Source of the DNA: Thuidium tamariscinum
Taxonomy: Eukaryota; Streptophyta; Bryopsida; Hypnales; Thuidiaceae
Reading direction: 5' to 3'
Assembly: GCA_947034885.2 (NCBI GenBank)
Contig: OX344751.2
Location: forward strand, 44,483,082 to 44,547,081
Length of the DNA stretch: 64,000 nt
A program made the translations under genes and the position numbers. The notes under the pieces were generated by a model that did not search any database, had not been told where the DNA came from, and was given only the letters and a program-made list of their open reading frames with translations. The number at the start of each line of letters is the position of its first letter. Position 1 is the first letter of the stretch. Of this stretch, positions 24,283-35,606 are shown piece after piece.

Positions 24283-25100
24283 GCCAACACTCCTCCAATG
24301 ACCACGCATGTTTGTCAACTTGGCCAATTTCCATAAGACGGCTCTAGGGTTCCAGGTTTCGAAGGGGCAACTAAAAACCCATTTGAACAATTGGAAATTC
24401 TAACTTCCAAACACTTGAATACACATTAACAAGGTTGATCCGAGTCAAACAGGCATTTTGGAATGCTGGTGAGGTGGCCTAATCGTCTTGAAAACTCAAA
24501 TCTACAGCAGTCTTAGTTCTTAGTATTTTCTGCAATTTGGGCTCTCTGAATCGCACCCATAAAACATAAATTAACCTTCACATTCAGAACATATGCTCAC
24601 GATACCTGATTTCGAGCATGAATTGCACCAGACGTGGCATGAATGCATGAGCATCCCTGATGTTACCGATCCACAAAATTAGTCTGCCAGTGATCGTGTT
24701 AGAATTGTTGTCGTCAATCGTCACGGAAACATCCATTACAATGCCAAATTTCAGTAAAGGTGGCAATTTTTTGTACAATCACCCAGAACTTTAATCTGTA
24801 TGTGACCCAGTTATGAAAAAGAAAACAAATTACAGTATGATTTCGTCAAATTCGAATAAATTGTCACAAATATGAGCTCTCAATTTGTGCTTCCTCATCT
24901 ATGCAACGCTTCAGTTAAAAACTAGGACCTGTGTAGATTTACGCCTGAGACCAAGCACCCTGAAGCCTGCAGGGCCAAAGTCGTAAAATCAACCGCCATT
25001 TTAATTCACGAAATTGGAGTTTTTCTGCATCTCATTTTCAGCTACTAATCTGTCTAATCTATGCAATTGAAATTTCGATCTTTCCAATCAATATCTTTTC

Positions 25101-25270
25101 TACTTCCCGTTGCATGATCTCTCCGGCCTACAAAAAGGAGCTGGTGTCTGCTACTCGATCCCATCATCTCTTTATCATTTGCAACTTCCAAACTCACTCA
25201 CCTCAACACCACTACCTTGCAATTCGATCAACAGAGTGTTAGTTACACACAAGCTCCGATCCGATCCATT
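25101..25270 (+). promoter_or_regulatory. Presumed promoter/5' UTR of the small secreted protein gene
   Basis: This is the 170 bp before the start codon, C/T-rich like many plant leaders. A TATA-like CTACAAAAAG lies at about 25129. Weak evidence only. Confidence 0.25.
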
Positions 25271-25669
25271 ATGGCGAAGCCTCTCCTTCTGATTCTCACG
25301 CTGACAACCCTCGTCGTCGCTGCCTCAGCGGCGTCGGTGACAGTCTACAACCCAGCCACGTTACCCGTGAACATCGCCATTCTGGCAGCCGGCGATCACC
25401 CCCGTGACGGTGCCGACTACGGAGACGACGACGTCGTGAAGCCGTCGACGACGATGATGACGACCGTGAACCTCACTGCAGCCGAGCAGGACGTTTGGAT
25501 CAAGTCGACGACGGGCGAGGAGCACGAGGTGGAAGTGCATGTGCGAGACGGCGACGTGCTTGTGGTCGTTCCTGACGCAGGTGGCGATGGCGGACTGCTG
25601 GGCTTCAAGATCGATATCCTCCGCCACACAGCGAGCCTCAGCCGCGTTGTTCCCCCGGGCCCCAGGTAA
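25271..25669 (+). CDS. Small predicted secreted protein of unknown function, 132 aa, single exon
   Basis: I do not recognise the family. The ATG at 25271 is followed by MAKPLLLILTLTTLVVAASA, a clear signal peptide with probable cleavage after ASA, giving a mature protein of about 110 residues. The mature part starts SVTVYNPATLPVNIAIL, has no cysteine, one N-glycosylation sequon (NLT), alternating beta-like segments (EVEVHVRDGDVLVVV) and a D/G-rich loop. A short beta-sandwich outside the cell is possible but only inferred. Codons are very GC-rich at the third position, unlike the AT-rich DNA on both sides, which supports coding. The longer frame upstream has no ATG. It is isolated from other genes. 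Confidence 0.65.
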   Translation: MAKPLLLILTLTTLVVAASAASVTVYNPATLPVNIAILAAGDHPRDGADYGDDDVVKPSTTMMTTVNLTAAEQDVWIKSTTGEEHEVEVHVRDGDVLVVVPDAGGDGGLLGFKIDILRHTASLSRVVPPGPR

Positions 25670-27096
25670 TCGAAAACCGCCCGGACGCCGACCGACGTAC
25701 GTGTTACTATCGATCGATCTGCTGTTACATACATACAAATGTCTGTCCGTGGAGCTTCGTTTCTGGTGGAATTGAAGGCTTCTCTAGTACTGTATAGAGC
25801 TTCAATCAGTCCCGATCCAGGCGGCAGGTTTCAGTTTCGTGTATGGAATAATTGTGTCGATCGATCTAGCTTTTCGATCGATCGATCTACTGGTTTTGTG
25901 CCTAGATGGTCGATGTATTGTGTCTAGACTCTTGACGGTATTGGAAAATTGTGGCTAGATGATTGATGTGTTGTGTCTAGACTCTAGACTGAAGAAGAAT
26001 ATTGTGTCTCGAAGGTGTTGCGTCTACAGTAGGCGATTGATGTCGATCGCGTTAACCCGCCTACATGCCCGAGGCATCAAATTCTGGTTTCAAGTTAAAT
26101 AAAAGCTTACTAAGTTACTATTTTTAATTCATTAGAAGGGATTTGAGGGCAAAAGAAGCCCATTTCAAGTTTATTCTCAAAACTACTCTGGAAGCTGTTG
26201 GTTGCAGTCAGCAATTACTAAAAAAAATTTCAAGAAAATTTTAGTGAACCTTGAAATGCAAAAAAAAGTTTTTTTGTTTTTGTTTTTTTCTAATTTTTTT
26301 TGATGATGTGGCATTCTCTTGACCACATTGAATCTGCATTTCTGTAGTAGTTTTTGCGTTCTTGCAATTTGGGAACTTGCAATCTTCTGGAGGCCTCAAA
26401 TCTCCTCTAATGAATGTAGTTGTTTTATAGCAAATTATTTTTGAAGTCTACTTTTAGCATCAAGAATCTTATATTGAAAATGAATGGTAATGAGTTTTTG
26501 GTTAAAGATTTTTTGCATGGGTATTCAGCATAGCAAATCTTTATTTTTTTGGAAAATGAAAATGAGCCTAAAATACACTAGTTTATAAAGAAAAAATCAC
26601 ATCTTAGACATTCATTTTTAAGAAGTTGTAGAGTAGATTTTAAGAAGTTGTAAATTGATTGGAATTATGTAAGTTATGTACTTAAACCTTTTTTAAATAA
26701 TTCAAATTTGACATGTGAAAAGAGGATTGAAACACTTTCAATCACTTTTTCCAAATCAACAGATGTATCAAAACCCTCATGCATGACCAAACATTACAAT
26801 CTTTCAATCCAAAAATGATACTGTTGCCTTTTCTTTTTGCATGTTATATCTATTATCTAACATGTCTAGTCTAAAACTTTGAATTTGTTCGTTTACAATT
26901 TTCTTAAATCATGATAAAATTTATCATTTGAAATGTTGGCTTTTGTATAATTTTAAACAAAGTCTTGGAAGAAGCTCAAAAAGGCCTTGGGCATTAGGGA
27001 TTAATATAATAATGAGTCCTAGTAGCAATATTATTTGTGTATAGTAAGTGGATCCTATTCTTGAATTATAAATATATGCAATTGAAAGCATTAGCA
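25670..27096. other. Downstream flank and dispersed repeat copy 2
   Basis: The first 400 bp carry GATCGATCGATC runs and a repeated TTGTGTCTAGACTCT block. From about 26420 to 27010 there is a second copy of the 19.5-kb repeat, ending AAAAAGGCCTTGGGCATTAG. No gene. Confidence 0.5.
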
Positions 27097-28191
27097 GGGT
27101 GAATGCAAGAAACACTTAAAGCCTTTTGTGTCACACCCTATTTTTTTATTTTTCTTTTAGCCATAACTTTTGTGTTTTAGCTCCAAATGACTCAAAATTT
27201 ATAGGGAAGCTACTCATGGCTATTATGTATCTAAAATGAATTTTGGAGATTTTTTTTAAAATAATTTATTATTTTTAAATAGCCCCGAAAATTTCTCACA
27301 GTACTCAATTTAAGGATTTTTAGCACCTTATTTCTCCAAAAAAACGAATTTTCACCTAAAATTTGGAGAGAATGGTCTCCTAGTAGACTTATACCTACTG
27401 TCCAGTGGAATTCTAAAAATACTTATTTTTAAGTGTTGTAGAAGTCCTCAAAGAGAGCTTCACTCTGCATTTTTTTCAAAAGGTATAAAACATTATTTTG
27501 GTGAGCTTTTTGGTCAAATCTCATCACCAAAAAGTTTTTTCAAGTTTTTTATTTTAATGTATTTTTCAAAAAAATAATATTATTTTTAACAAATTAAAAT
27601 GTCACAAGTTGTATTTTGTTCATCGGAATTCTATGAGAATTCTATGTCCAAAGTTCCGGTGAAGAAAATACAACTTGTGACATTTTAATTTGTTAAAAAT
27701 ATTATTATTTTTTTGAAATATAAATAAAAATAAAAAACTTGAAAAAACTATTTAGTGATGAGATTTGACCAAAAAACTCGTCAAAATAATGTTTTATACC
27801 TTTGGAAAAAAATGTAGAGTGAAGCTCTCTTTGTGGACTTCTATGACATTTAAAAATAAGTATTTTAAAAATTCCTTTGGATAGTAGGTATAAGTCTACT
27901 AGGAGACCATTCTCTCCAAATTTTAGGTCAAAATTCGTTTTTTTGGAGAAATGGGGTGCTAAAAACCCTTAAATTGAGTACTGTGAGAAATTTTTGGGGC
28001 TATTTAAAAATAATAAATTATTTTTGAAAAATCTCCAAAATTCATTTTAGATACATAATAGCCATGAGTAGCTTCTACATAAATTTTGAGTCATTTGGAG
28101 CTAAAACATAAAAATTATGGCTAAAAGAAAAAGAAAAAAATAGGGTGTGACGAAACGCAACAAATAGTACTAGTGTTTCTTGCATTCACCC
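27097..28191. mobile_element. 4-bp-TSD TIR element, copy 2: 1.1-kb palindrome (foldback)
   Basis: Flanked by AGCA on both sides (27093-27096 and 28192-28195). Ends are GGGTGAATGCAAGAAACACT and its inverse. The two halves are inverted copies almost from end to end: the left arm runs to about 27629, the right arm from about 27654, with a 24-bp spacer. The arms contain the family block GCCATAACTTTTGTGTTTT. A read-through transcript would fold into a ~530-bp hairpin. No coding capacity. Confidence 0.85.
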
Positions 28192-28329
28192 AGCAATTGA
28201 ACACAAAACATGACTCACTACACTAGATTGCATATTACTTGCTATCTTTTGATTTGTTTCAATGGGATAAATAAGATTTAGAGATTACTATCTTTGAAAG
28301 CACATCAAAAATCACTTGCAATAGGTACA

Positions 28330-29061
28330 GGGTCATTGCAAGAAACACCTATACTATTTTGAGTCACACATTGCATGCTGATCTGTTTTTTGGCCATAAC
28401 TTTTGTGTTTTGGCTTCAAATGACTCAAGATTTATAAAGAAGGTACTCATAACTATTATACACCATCCTTGATTTTTTCATAATTTTCAAAAATATTTTA
28501 CTATCCAAAAATAGACCCCAATTGAATGTCACACTTTATAGTTTAGGGATTTTTAGTACTATGGAATACCTTTTTTTAATGATTTTGAGATGAAATTTGG
28601 ATGAGATGGACTTCTAATAGACTTCTAGCTTTCCAGCAAAGGATTTTCAAAAATAGTTAATTTTATGTGGTGTGGAGGTCTACAAAGTGAGCATATTTCT
28701 GCTTATATTTTGAAACATATAAAATATGATTTTCGTGGGTTTTTTGCTGAATGACCATCTCCATAAAGTTGTTGTGAATGGCCACTTTTTATTTTTTGAA
28801 AATACTTATTTTTATTATTTTTCCTTAATTTTTGAATCAAAGTACCTATTTTCTTGAGATTTGGCACTTTTCAAGTTCTCCTACTTAGAGAATTTTCCTA
28901 TCAATTTCCTTTGGTGAAAACCTTCAATTTAGAGGTATATACATTATTCATATTTTTTCTTAAATTTTAAATTACTTTTCTAATTTTATAGTACTCCTGA
29001 AAAAGTTATGAGTACTATTGCAAAACGCAACAAAATTGACAAGTGTTTCTTGCAATGACCC
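28330..29061. mobile_element. 4-bp-TSD TIR element, copy 3 (732 bp)
   Basis: Flanked by TACA on both sides (28326-28329 and 29062-29065). Ends are GGGTCATTGCAAGAAACACC and GTGTTTCTTGCAATGACCC. The interior is non-coding and is homologous, in inverse orientation, to the element at 33640-34361. Confidence 0.85.
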
Positions 29062-32000
29062 TACAAAGTTTTTTTTTTGGATTTCGATTTTGGTTGACAA
29101 ACAAAAAGTCCATTAGAAAGAAGCTGAAAGTCAAAAAATAGAATGCATTGTGGTGAAGATGAGACCCATCACTAAAGTGCTTTTCTATAAGTGATTTGAT
29201 TTTTTTATCAATAGGTGCATTTTTACAATAATCATGAAAGTTATTCATTGACCAATTTTGGTCCCACCTCCATGTCATGTCAAGATTAAGATACAAAAAA
29301 TATAAAATAGTGCAACAAATTCTAAAAATTAGATTACAACTTTTAACTCCTATAGCCTTTAGGCAATATTTTCATCAAAATCACTCAAATCAACCTTTTC
29401 TATAGTAGTGTACAAAAGTTTTAATAAAAAGTTCCTTGATGCATATTTAATTATAGATTCATGCATTCTATTATCATTTTATATGGTAGGACTAGCATTT
29501 CTTATGCAATAGCTTTGTTTTTTTTTGAAAAATGAGGTTTAATAGATGCTAAATAGTAAAAAAAACTTGTCAAAATTTTGTCAACAATTTAATTTAATTT
29601 ATCATACAATTCTTCTGGAAAAAAATAATTTTCCTAAAATTTTGGCATCTATTTTTTGAATTGTTTTTTGCCAATCCTATCTTACAAATCTTGTAATTGG
29701 TATGAGAATGTATTGAAAAAAATTCAAAAACTTTGACCACATGGATTGAAAGACAATATTTTATAGTTAATTCTTGAAGGCTTTTGACTATATTTTCACC
29801 AAAAACACTTCTAGAACAAATACCAACTTTTAACAAAAAAACATTTTTTGACACATGTAATTGTAGGATGTTGTTGTGAATTGGTTCAAGAACATATAGA
29901 AAAAATTTCAAAAATTTCTTCCATATAGATTGCAACATATGAACATTTGAATCGACAAATATTTTTTTTAAGCCTTCCAAAACCTCTGGAAGCTACATTG
30001 AAGATGGTCACACTTGTACGAAAAAATGTCTAAAATCGTGGTTATTCTTTAGATTTGTTCTTCAAAGCAAGTTGGCTAGATGCTTGGAAATTTTCAAATC
30101 ATTTAGAATTGTACAGTATATAAGAAAAAAATAATAAGTAGAAAAAAATAGAGTATGATCCTAAATGTTAAATTATTAAAAATTTATTTATAGAATTGAA
30201 AAATGTCAATTCCAACGGCTGTTACATTGTAACAAACAATCTACACCTAATGTATTTTATTGTTAATTTCAAAAATTGAATTAATAACTTTTGAATCACT
30301 TATCAAAATAGAACGATTAAAAGCTTTTTACTTAGATATACATCTAAAAAACCAATATCAAATTTTTAGTTCTTTAGAAAAGAGTCTTAAAGAATTTTTT
30401 TTTATTGTGTGGATTGCCTACCAAGCAATGAAAACTACATATCATACAATGTATTGAAAAGTGACAACCAGGGTTTTGCCATTAATTAACAGGCCCCCTC
30501 TCTTCAAAAAATTGTGAGCCGTTGGATTGGAGGGAAAAAATTGCACCCCCCCCTTCTAAGAATTTTTTACAGCCATTGGATCAAATACAAATACGGTTGA
30601 ATGTATATATGGCAGAATACAAATACGAATACGACTGATATGTACACTTATGAGTACAAATATGTCTGAATACGAATATGAATACGTCTGCAAATACGTC
30701 TAAATATGAATACGAATACAGTTGGATGTGTACACAGGTGTACATTGGATTTGTCCCATATTGTTTGGAGTCCTTCCCCCTTCCAAAAATTACAGTTACC
30801 CCTTAGGAAAATGCTGTGTGAAAAATTCAAAAATAATAATAAATTAAAACTCCATTTGTAGTGAACTACCTAAAATTGCTATGTTGCCAAAAAAACATAG
30901 TTTAGTACTTTAGGGGTTAAAGTGAAGAAACATGATTTTTTATACTCTTTGCCTAACTAGATTATAAGATTTTGAATCTTCTTAACTTAAAATTTTTGCA
31001 CTATAACTTTTGATTAAAAAGAATTTGTTGAAAAATCAAAATTTAAAATTAAGAAAATCAATTAAAAAACCCTTGATTTTCATTTTAAAAAATTTGTTCA
31101 ATAGATGTAGGTACAAGATCAAAGAAGAAAGAACATTGAATTGTTCATAACTTTGAGATGGAATTGAAATACATTTATCTCCATAGTAAGATTGCTTTAG
31201 ATAAGCAAGTGAATTAAAACCTTTGCATTTTTTTTAAATTGAAAAAATTAAGTTAAAAAGAAAACCAATGCATTAGTTTCTTAGGAAGATGCTATAATTT
31301 TATGCAATATATGATGTTGCATAATTTTAGATGAATATTACAAATGAAATGATAAAAAAAAACCTATATATATAAATGTATAATCTATAAAAAAACATAT
31401 TTTTGAAGTTCAGTCTTTTTTTCTATTTGGATTTGACTACTTTTAGTTTAGGTGGTATAACTTTTGCCTCGAGGACCAACTAAAATAAAATTTATGTTCT
31501 TCACAAGATATTCTATTTTTCTATCTTTATATGAAGTTTAAAAAGAACATGCAAAAAATTTTAATTTATGGAATCTTGAAATTACTTTGTTTTGTTCTTC
31601 AAGGATACAAATGGGACTTTAGGGGACACAATCCATTGTTCACACACACATGCACATTTTAGCAAGGTAAGGTGGGCTATTTTCGATTAGTCCTAATGCA
31701 TCATAATTGAAAAGAATTATTTAACTTAGGAAGGTGATACATAGAAATGAACATTCTTGATTGGTGCTAAAATTTTTCTATCACAATTTTGAAGCACTTT
31801 CAATCCTACAATTAGTACTTGGTTGAAAATAGAATGACCAATATAACAAGTATAGAATGAACAAATTTTCACCTAGAAAATTCATGATAGTTTTGTTTTG
31901 GGAAATAAAATTTTGAAAAAATATGGAACCCTTTCGAGTCTATTTCTACACATGTAAAAAATTTCCCCCTCAACATTTGTGCATTCCATATATGCTCAAT

Positions 32001-32294
32001 TGCTTATTTGGTCAGAAATCAGTTGCTTCCCCTAAAAATCGAACCAAAGCTAAATACGCTTGAAAAAAAAAATGGAGAAACTTCAAATATTCATTTAATC
32101 AATGTACAGAATTTATACTAAAGGAGCTAATAAGTTTCAAATGATAGCACATTAAGAGATGGTTGCCCTTCCTTGTTCCTATGGGAAGGTCTAAACAATT
32201 TTACTTTGATATGATATAAAGAAGCCCTTGAGCAAAAAAGAGCCTAAATTCAATTTTGACTTCAAAGTTTTAAAGGACCTTGTTACCTAAAACC
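29062..32294. other. AT-rich intergenic DNA, no gene recognised
   Basis: A/T-rich with long homopolymer runs. The only structured piece is the GTATTC-type array near 30590-30730. No coding exon or complete element seen. Confidence 0.45.
30590..30730. repeat. Degenerate AATACG tandem repeat
   Basis: Near-repeats of AATACGAATACG and AATACGTCTG. Inverse counterpart of the array at 20545-20715. Confidence 0.7.
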
Positions 32295-32519
32295 AATCAC
32301 AATGATTTGAGGAGCGATGGTGAAGGCCGGAGCAGCGCGGTGCCGCTGTAACTACGTTCTGCGTTAAATCATACCTAGATACATTGTCGCTCTAGTGTAG
32401 TTCGATCGAATTGTCTAAGTTTGCGTTCATGTTTTGCATGCAGTTGATAATCCTGCTTAAAGTTAGATTATTCAAACCTAATTTCTCGAATTGTTTTAGT
32501 TTAACCTAATCTTCTAACA

Positions 32520-35500
32520 ATGTCAGGCGTTAACTATGCGGCTGTACTTCGCAAGGATAGTAAAGTCGTCAGTTCTTCGTCACTCCCGCGTACTGTTACC
32601 TCCACGAGAAGCAGGAAATGTGTGTCAACAATGGAGTTAGCAAGGTCAGATCTGCCAAACCAGCTAGGTGATCAATAGGGTTTCAGAGACACTAATCTCC
32701 CCTCATGAGTCACCAAAAACCCTAATGGATATCTCGTACGGGACTACGTCGTCGTCCCCACCACGAAGTTCAACATGCTGGAGTTACGTAGAGAGGCAGC
32801 CTACCTCAAGCAGCATGTCATCATTGTAAGGTTTGCGGTTGATCTTCCTTCCTCTAGCCGTCATGAATTGTGGATCAAGGAGTTAGAATCCTTGATCAAT
32901 GCTAAAATTTCTCTTCATCGTGAAGCGGGAGGTGGGTTTCATTTTATCAAGCTAGCGTCTATTGATCTTGTCCGCCAAGTCCTTGCTCTGTCCCCTTACT
33001 GCCTGCATGCGGGTACGGCCGTTTTTCAACGGTGGATCCCGGTGTTCAATCCTAGCCAGCCTTCTGGCCTCGGCGTTCTTTGCTGAATTAATCTCAAGAA
33101 TTTGCCCCTTGAGTTCCACCACCCGGAAGCCAAAAACTTGGCTAGCTTAGTCGGGACTGTCCTTGAGGAAGATCAACAGGCAACCTCAACTGCTGATCCA
33201 AGGTTCTGCGTTTCTATTGATCTTGCCCGGGGTTACGTCTCTACTCTCTCAGTGGCGAACGTGGCTGGTCAATTTTCAAAAATCACCATTGAATATGAAG
33301 TTGAGGATAAGTTGTGCAGCAGGTGTTTTGACCCCTCTCACGAAGAGATCAATTATCCTAATCGAGGCATTTTAGATGTGCCTCCGTTTCATTCTCGAAG
33401 GTCTGCTTCGGGTAGACCTAAAGCCTTTCCTTCGAAGCCGTGCCACTCCCATCGCCCTGGCAGAATCTCCCATCCCAACAGAGGTGACTCTCGTCATGAA
33501 CCGTCCCCTCAACATGCCCCAACTAGAGAGGATGGTTTTACTGTGGTCTCACGTCGCCCTCGAAAACCCAGCCCATCGATGAACAACCTCCCCAAAGCAT
33601 GGCAAATTAAACTAGTTGTCATCGTTGTGGAGGACACATGGGTGATTGCAAGAAACACCTGTCGATTTTGTTGCGTTTGGCTGATTTTTTCGGGAGTACT
33701 TTAAAATTAGAAAATTAATTTTAAAAAAAATTTAAAAATATGAATAGTGTATATACCTCTAAGATGAAGGTTTTCACCAAAGGAAATGGATAGAAAAATT
33801 CTCTAAGTAGGAGAACTTGAAAAGTGCCAAACCTCCAGAAAATACATATCTTCATGTTTTAATTAGGGAAAAATAGTAAAAATATATATTTTCAAAAAAT
33901 AAAAAGTGTGCATTTGCAAAAACTTTATGGAGATGGTCATTCACCAAAAAAACCACCAAAATAATATTTTATATGTTTCAAAATACAAGCAGAAGGGAGC
34001 TCACTTTGTAGACCTCCACACCACATAAAATTAACTATTTTTAAAAATCCTTCCCTGGAGAGCTAGAAGTCTATTAGAAGACCATCTCATCCAAATTTCA
34101 TCGTAAAATAATTTAAAAAAGGTACTCCATAGTACTAAAAAACCCTAAACTGCCAAATGTGACATCCAATTGGGGTCTATTTTTGAATAGTAAATTATTT
34201 TTTAAAATTATGAAAAAATTATGGAAGGTTTATGATAGTTATGAGTACCTTCCCTACAAATCTTGAATCAATAGGAGCCAAAATACAAAAATTATGGCCA
34301 AAAAACAGATCAGCACACTTAGTGTGACACAAAATAGGACAAGTGTTTCTTGCAATCACCCACATGATGCCCTAGCCCGACTGCTATGGATATTGAATCG
34401 CCCCAAGCCAAAACGCCCAGCAATCCTAGAATCATTGACAATCAGAATATTGATTCTTTTTGCCGCCCTAGCGTTGTCGATTCCCCATCTGTGTAGGAAA
34501 TCAATCTGCCGTTACAAGCCTCCCAAATCCCGAGCTCTTCCTCTCTCACCCTTAGATCTTCCAAGCTATTCATAGATCCCGTTGTAGAGGCCCTCTTGCC
34601 CTTAGCTTCGCCATTGCTCCCCTCCGACAACCTAGTTTACATTTCTGATATCACTGATGAACCTAGTCCATCCGATGACGTCGATATGGAACTAGAGGCA
34701 GAGATAGAACAATACATGCTTCACCTCGTCAAGGAATAAGATGCCATTCAAGCTTCTCAGAATGATGAAGCGATTATACTAGCATCTCCCTCCATATCAG
34801 TGAGTCAACCACTTATTACATTAGTTGGTAGACCCAGTCGCGACCTTGAGTCGAGTCTAGCACTGTGCTTCACGCCAGTCTCTGAGGCCAATACGACATT
34901 CCCCATACAGCAACTGTCCCAGGCACTAATTTGCCCAAGGCCTTTAGAACCGACAAGTATTACCCTAGAACTCCTTGGGATTGATATTCACAAGGGTAAA
35001 CAGTTTGCATTCTCAGATGACTCTGACGACATAGTTCCCTAGAACCCCTCTGACGATTTAACTGACGAGATTGAGGAAGGACCTTTACAACATGAGGAAG
35101 AGGCCTTCGAGGACGCGCAATGCAAACAATTTTCCCCAGTCCAAGTTGGAGATAAAAACCCAAAACCTAATCCATCATCCCACTTGCAGCCAAGAGCAAT
35201 ATTCATCGAGCCAGTCTTACAACCTGATCCCAGCCAAATACCAACGTTGGAACATATTGGACAAGTACCTCGCATTAGCAAAGCTGAAGCTAGGGACAAT
35301 GAGCGAGCGTACAAAGCAATCCAAATGCTTATGGCTGATAGAGTAAGACCAAGCCAGGGAACGCAATTGACTTCAATCCCCCAACACAAGTCCAATTCCA
35401 TTCCCCCAACTCCAGCAGCTGAGCAAACATCGTCAGTTCGCAGTGCTCGGGTGGCGGCTCGATCAATCAGCTCTTCTCCAATCACTCCCCCTTCTAATCC

Positions 35501-35603
35501 TTCTCCCCCCGGGCAGTTAGAACGGTGGGGTTATAGCGATGGAAAATCTCGCAAAAGCGAAGAGGCTGTCGCAAATAGAGCCTCAACTCCCATCCCTCGT
35601 TAA
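32520..35603 (+). pseudogene. LINE ORF1 (RNA-binding, zinc-knuckle protein), broken
   Basis: Starts at the ATG at 32520 (MSGVNYAAVLRKDSK), then is closed by a stop and resumes at about 32775. That segment, with VIIVRFAVDLPSS and GGGFHFIKLASIDLVRQVL, resembles the DUF4283-like domain of plant LINE ORF1. After a frameshift near 33.09 kb, the part with PRFCVSIDLARGY and YEVEDKLCSRCFDPSH matches the usual region before the knuckle. A degenerate knuckle, CHRCGGH, is interrupted at 33640 by the TIR element. The proline/serine-rich tail continues to 35603. Confidence 0.75.
33640..34361. mobile_element. 4-bp-TSD TIR element, copy 4, inside LINE ORF1 (722 bp)
   Basis: Flanked by ACAT on both sides (33636-33639 and 34362-34365). 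Ends are GGGTGATTGCAAGAAACACC and GTGTTTCTTGCAATCACCC. The interior is the reverse of the 28.3-kb copy (for example, CCTCTAAGATGAAGGTTTTC here). It sits within the zinc-knuckle coding part, so it is younger than the LINE insertion. Confidence 0.85.
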
Positions 35604-35606
35604 TGA

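Larger units (their letters stand above)
18241..25100. other. AT-rich transposon-derived region, no gene recognised
   Basis: Contains a copy of the 45.4-kb repeat (ending 20155), a degenerate GTATTC-type repeat (20545-20715), duplicated host blocks (20275-21070 and 22404-22690; 21830-21900 and 23037-23061/24283-24345), and nested TIR elements listed separately. I saw no coding exon. Confidence 0.5.

Noticed and set aside
25217-25270. Longer N terminus for the small secreted protein
   Set aside because: The upstream codons have no ATG, and the signal peptide begins right at the ATG at 25271.
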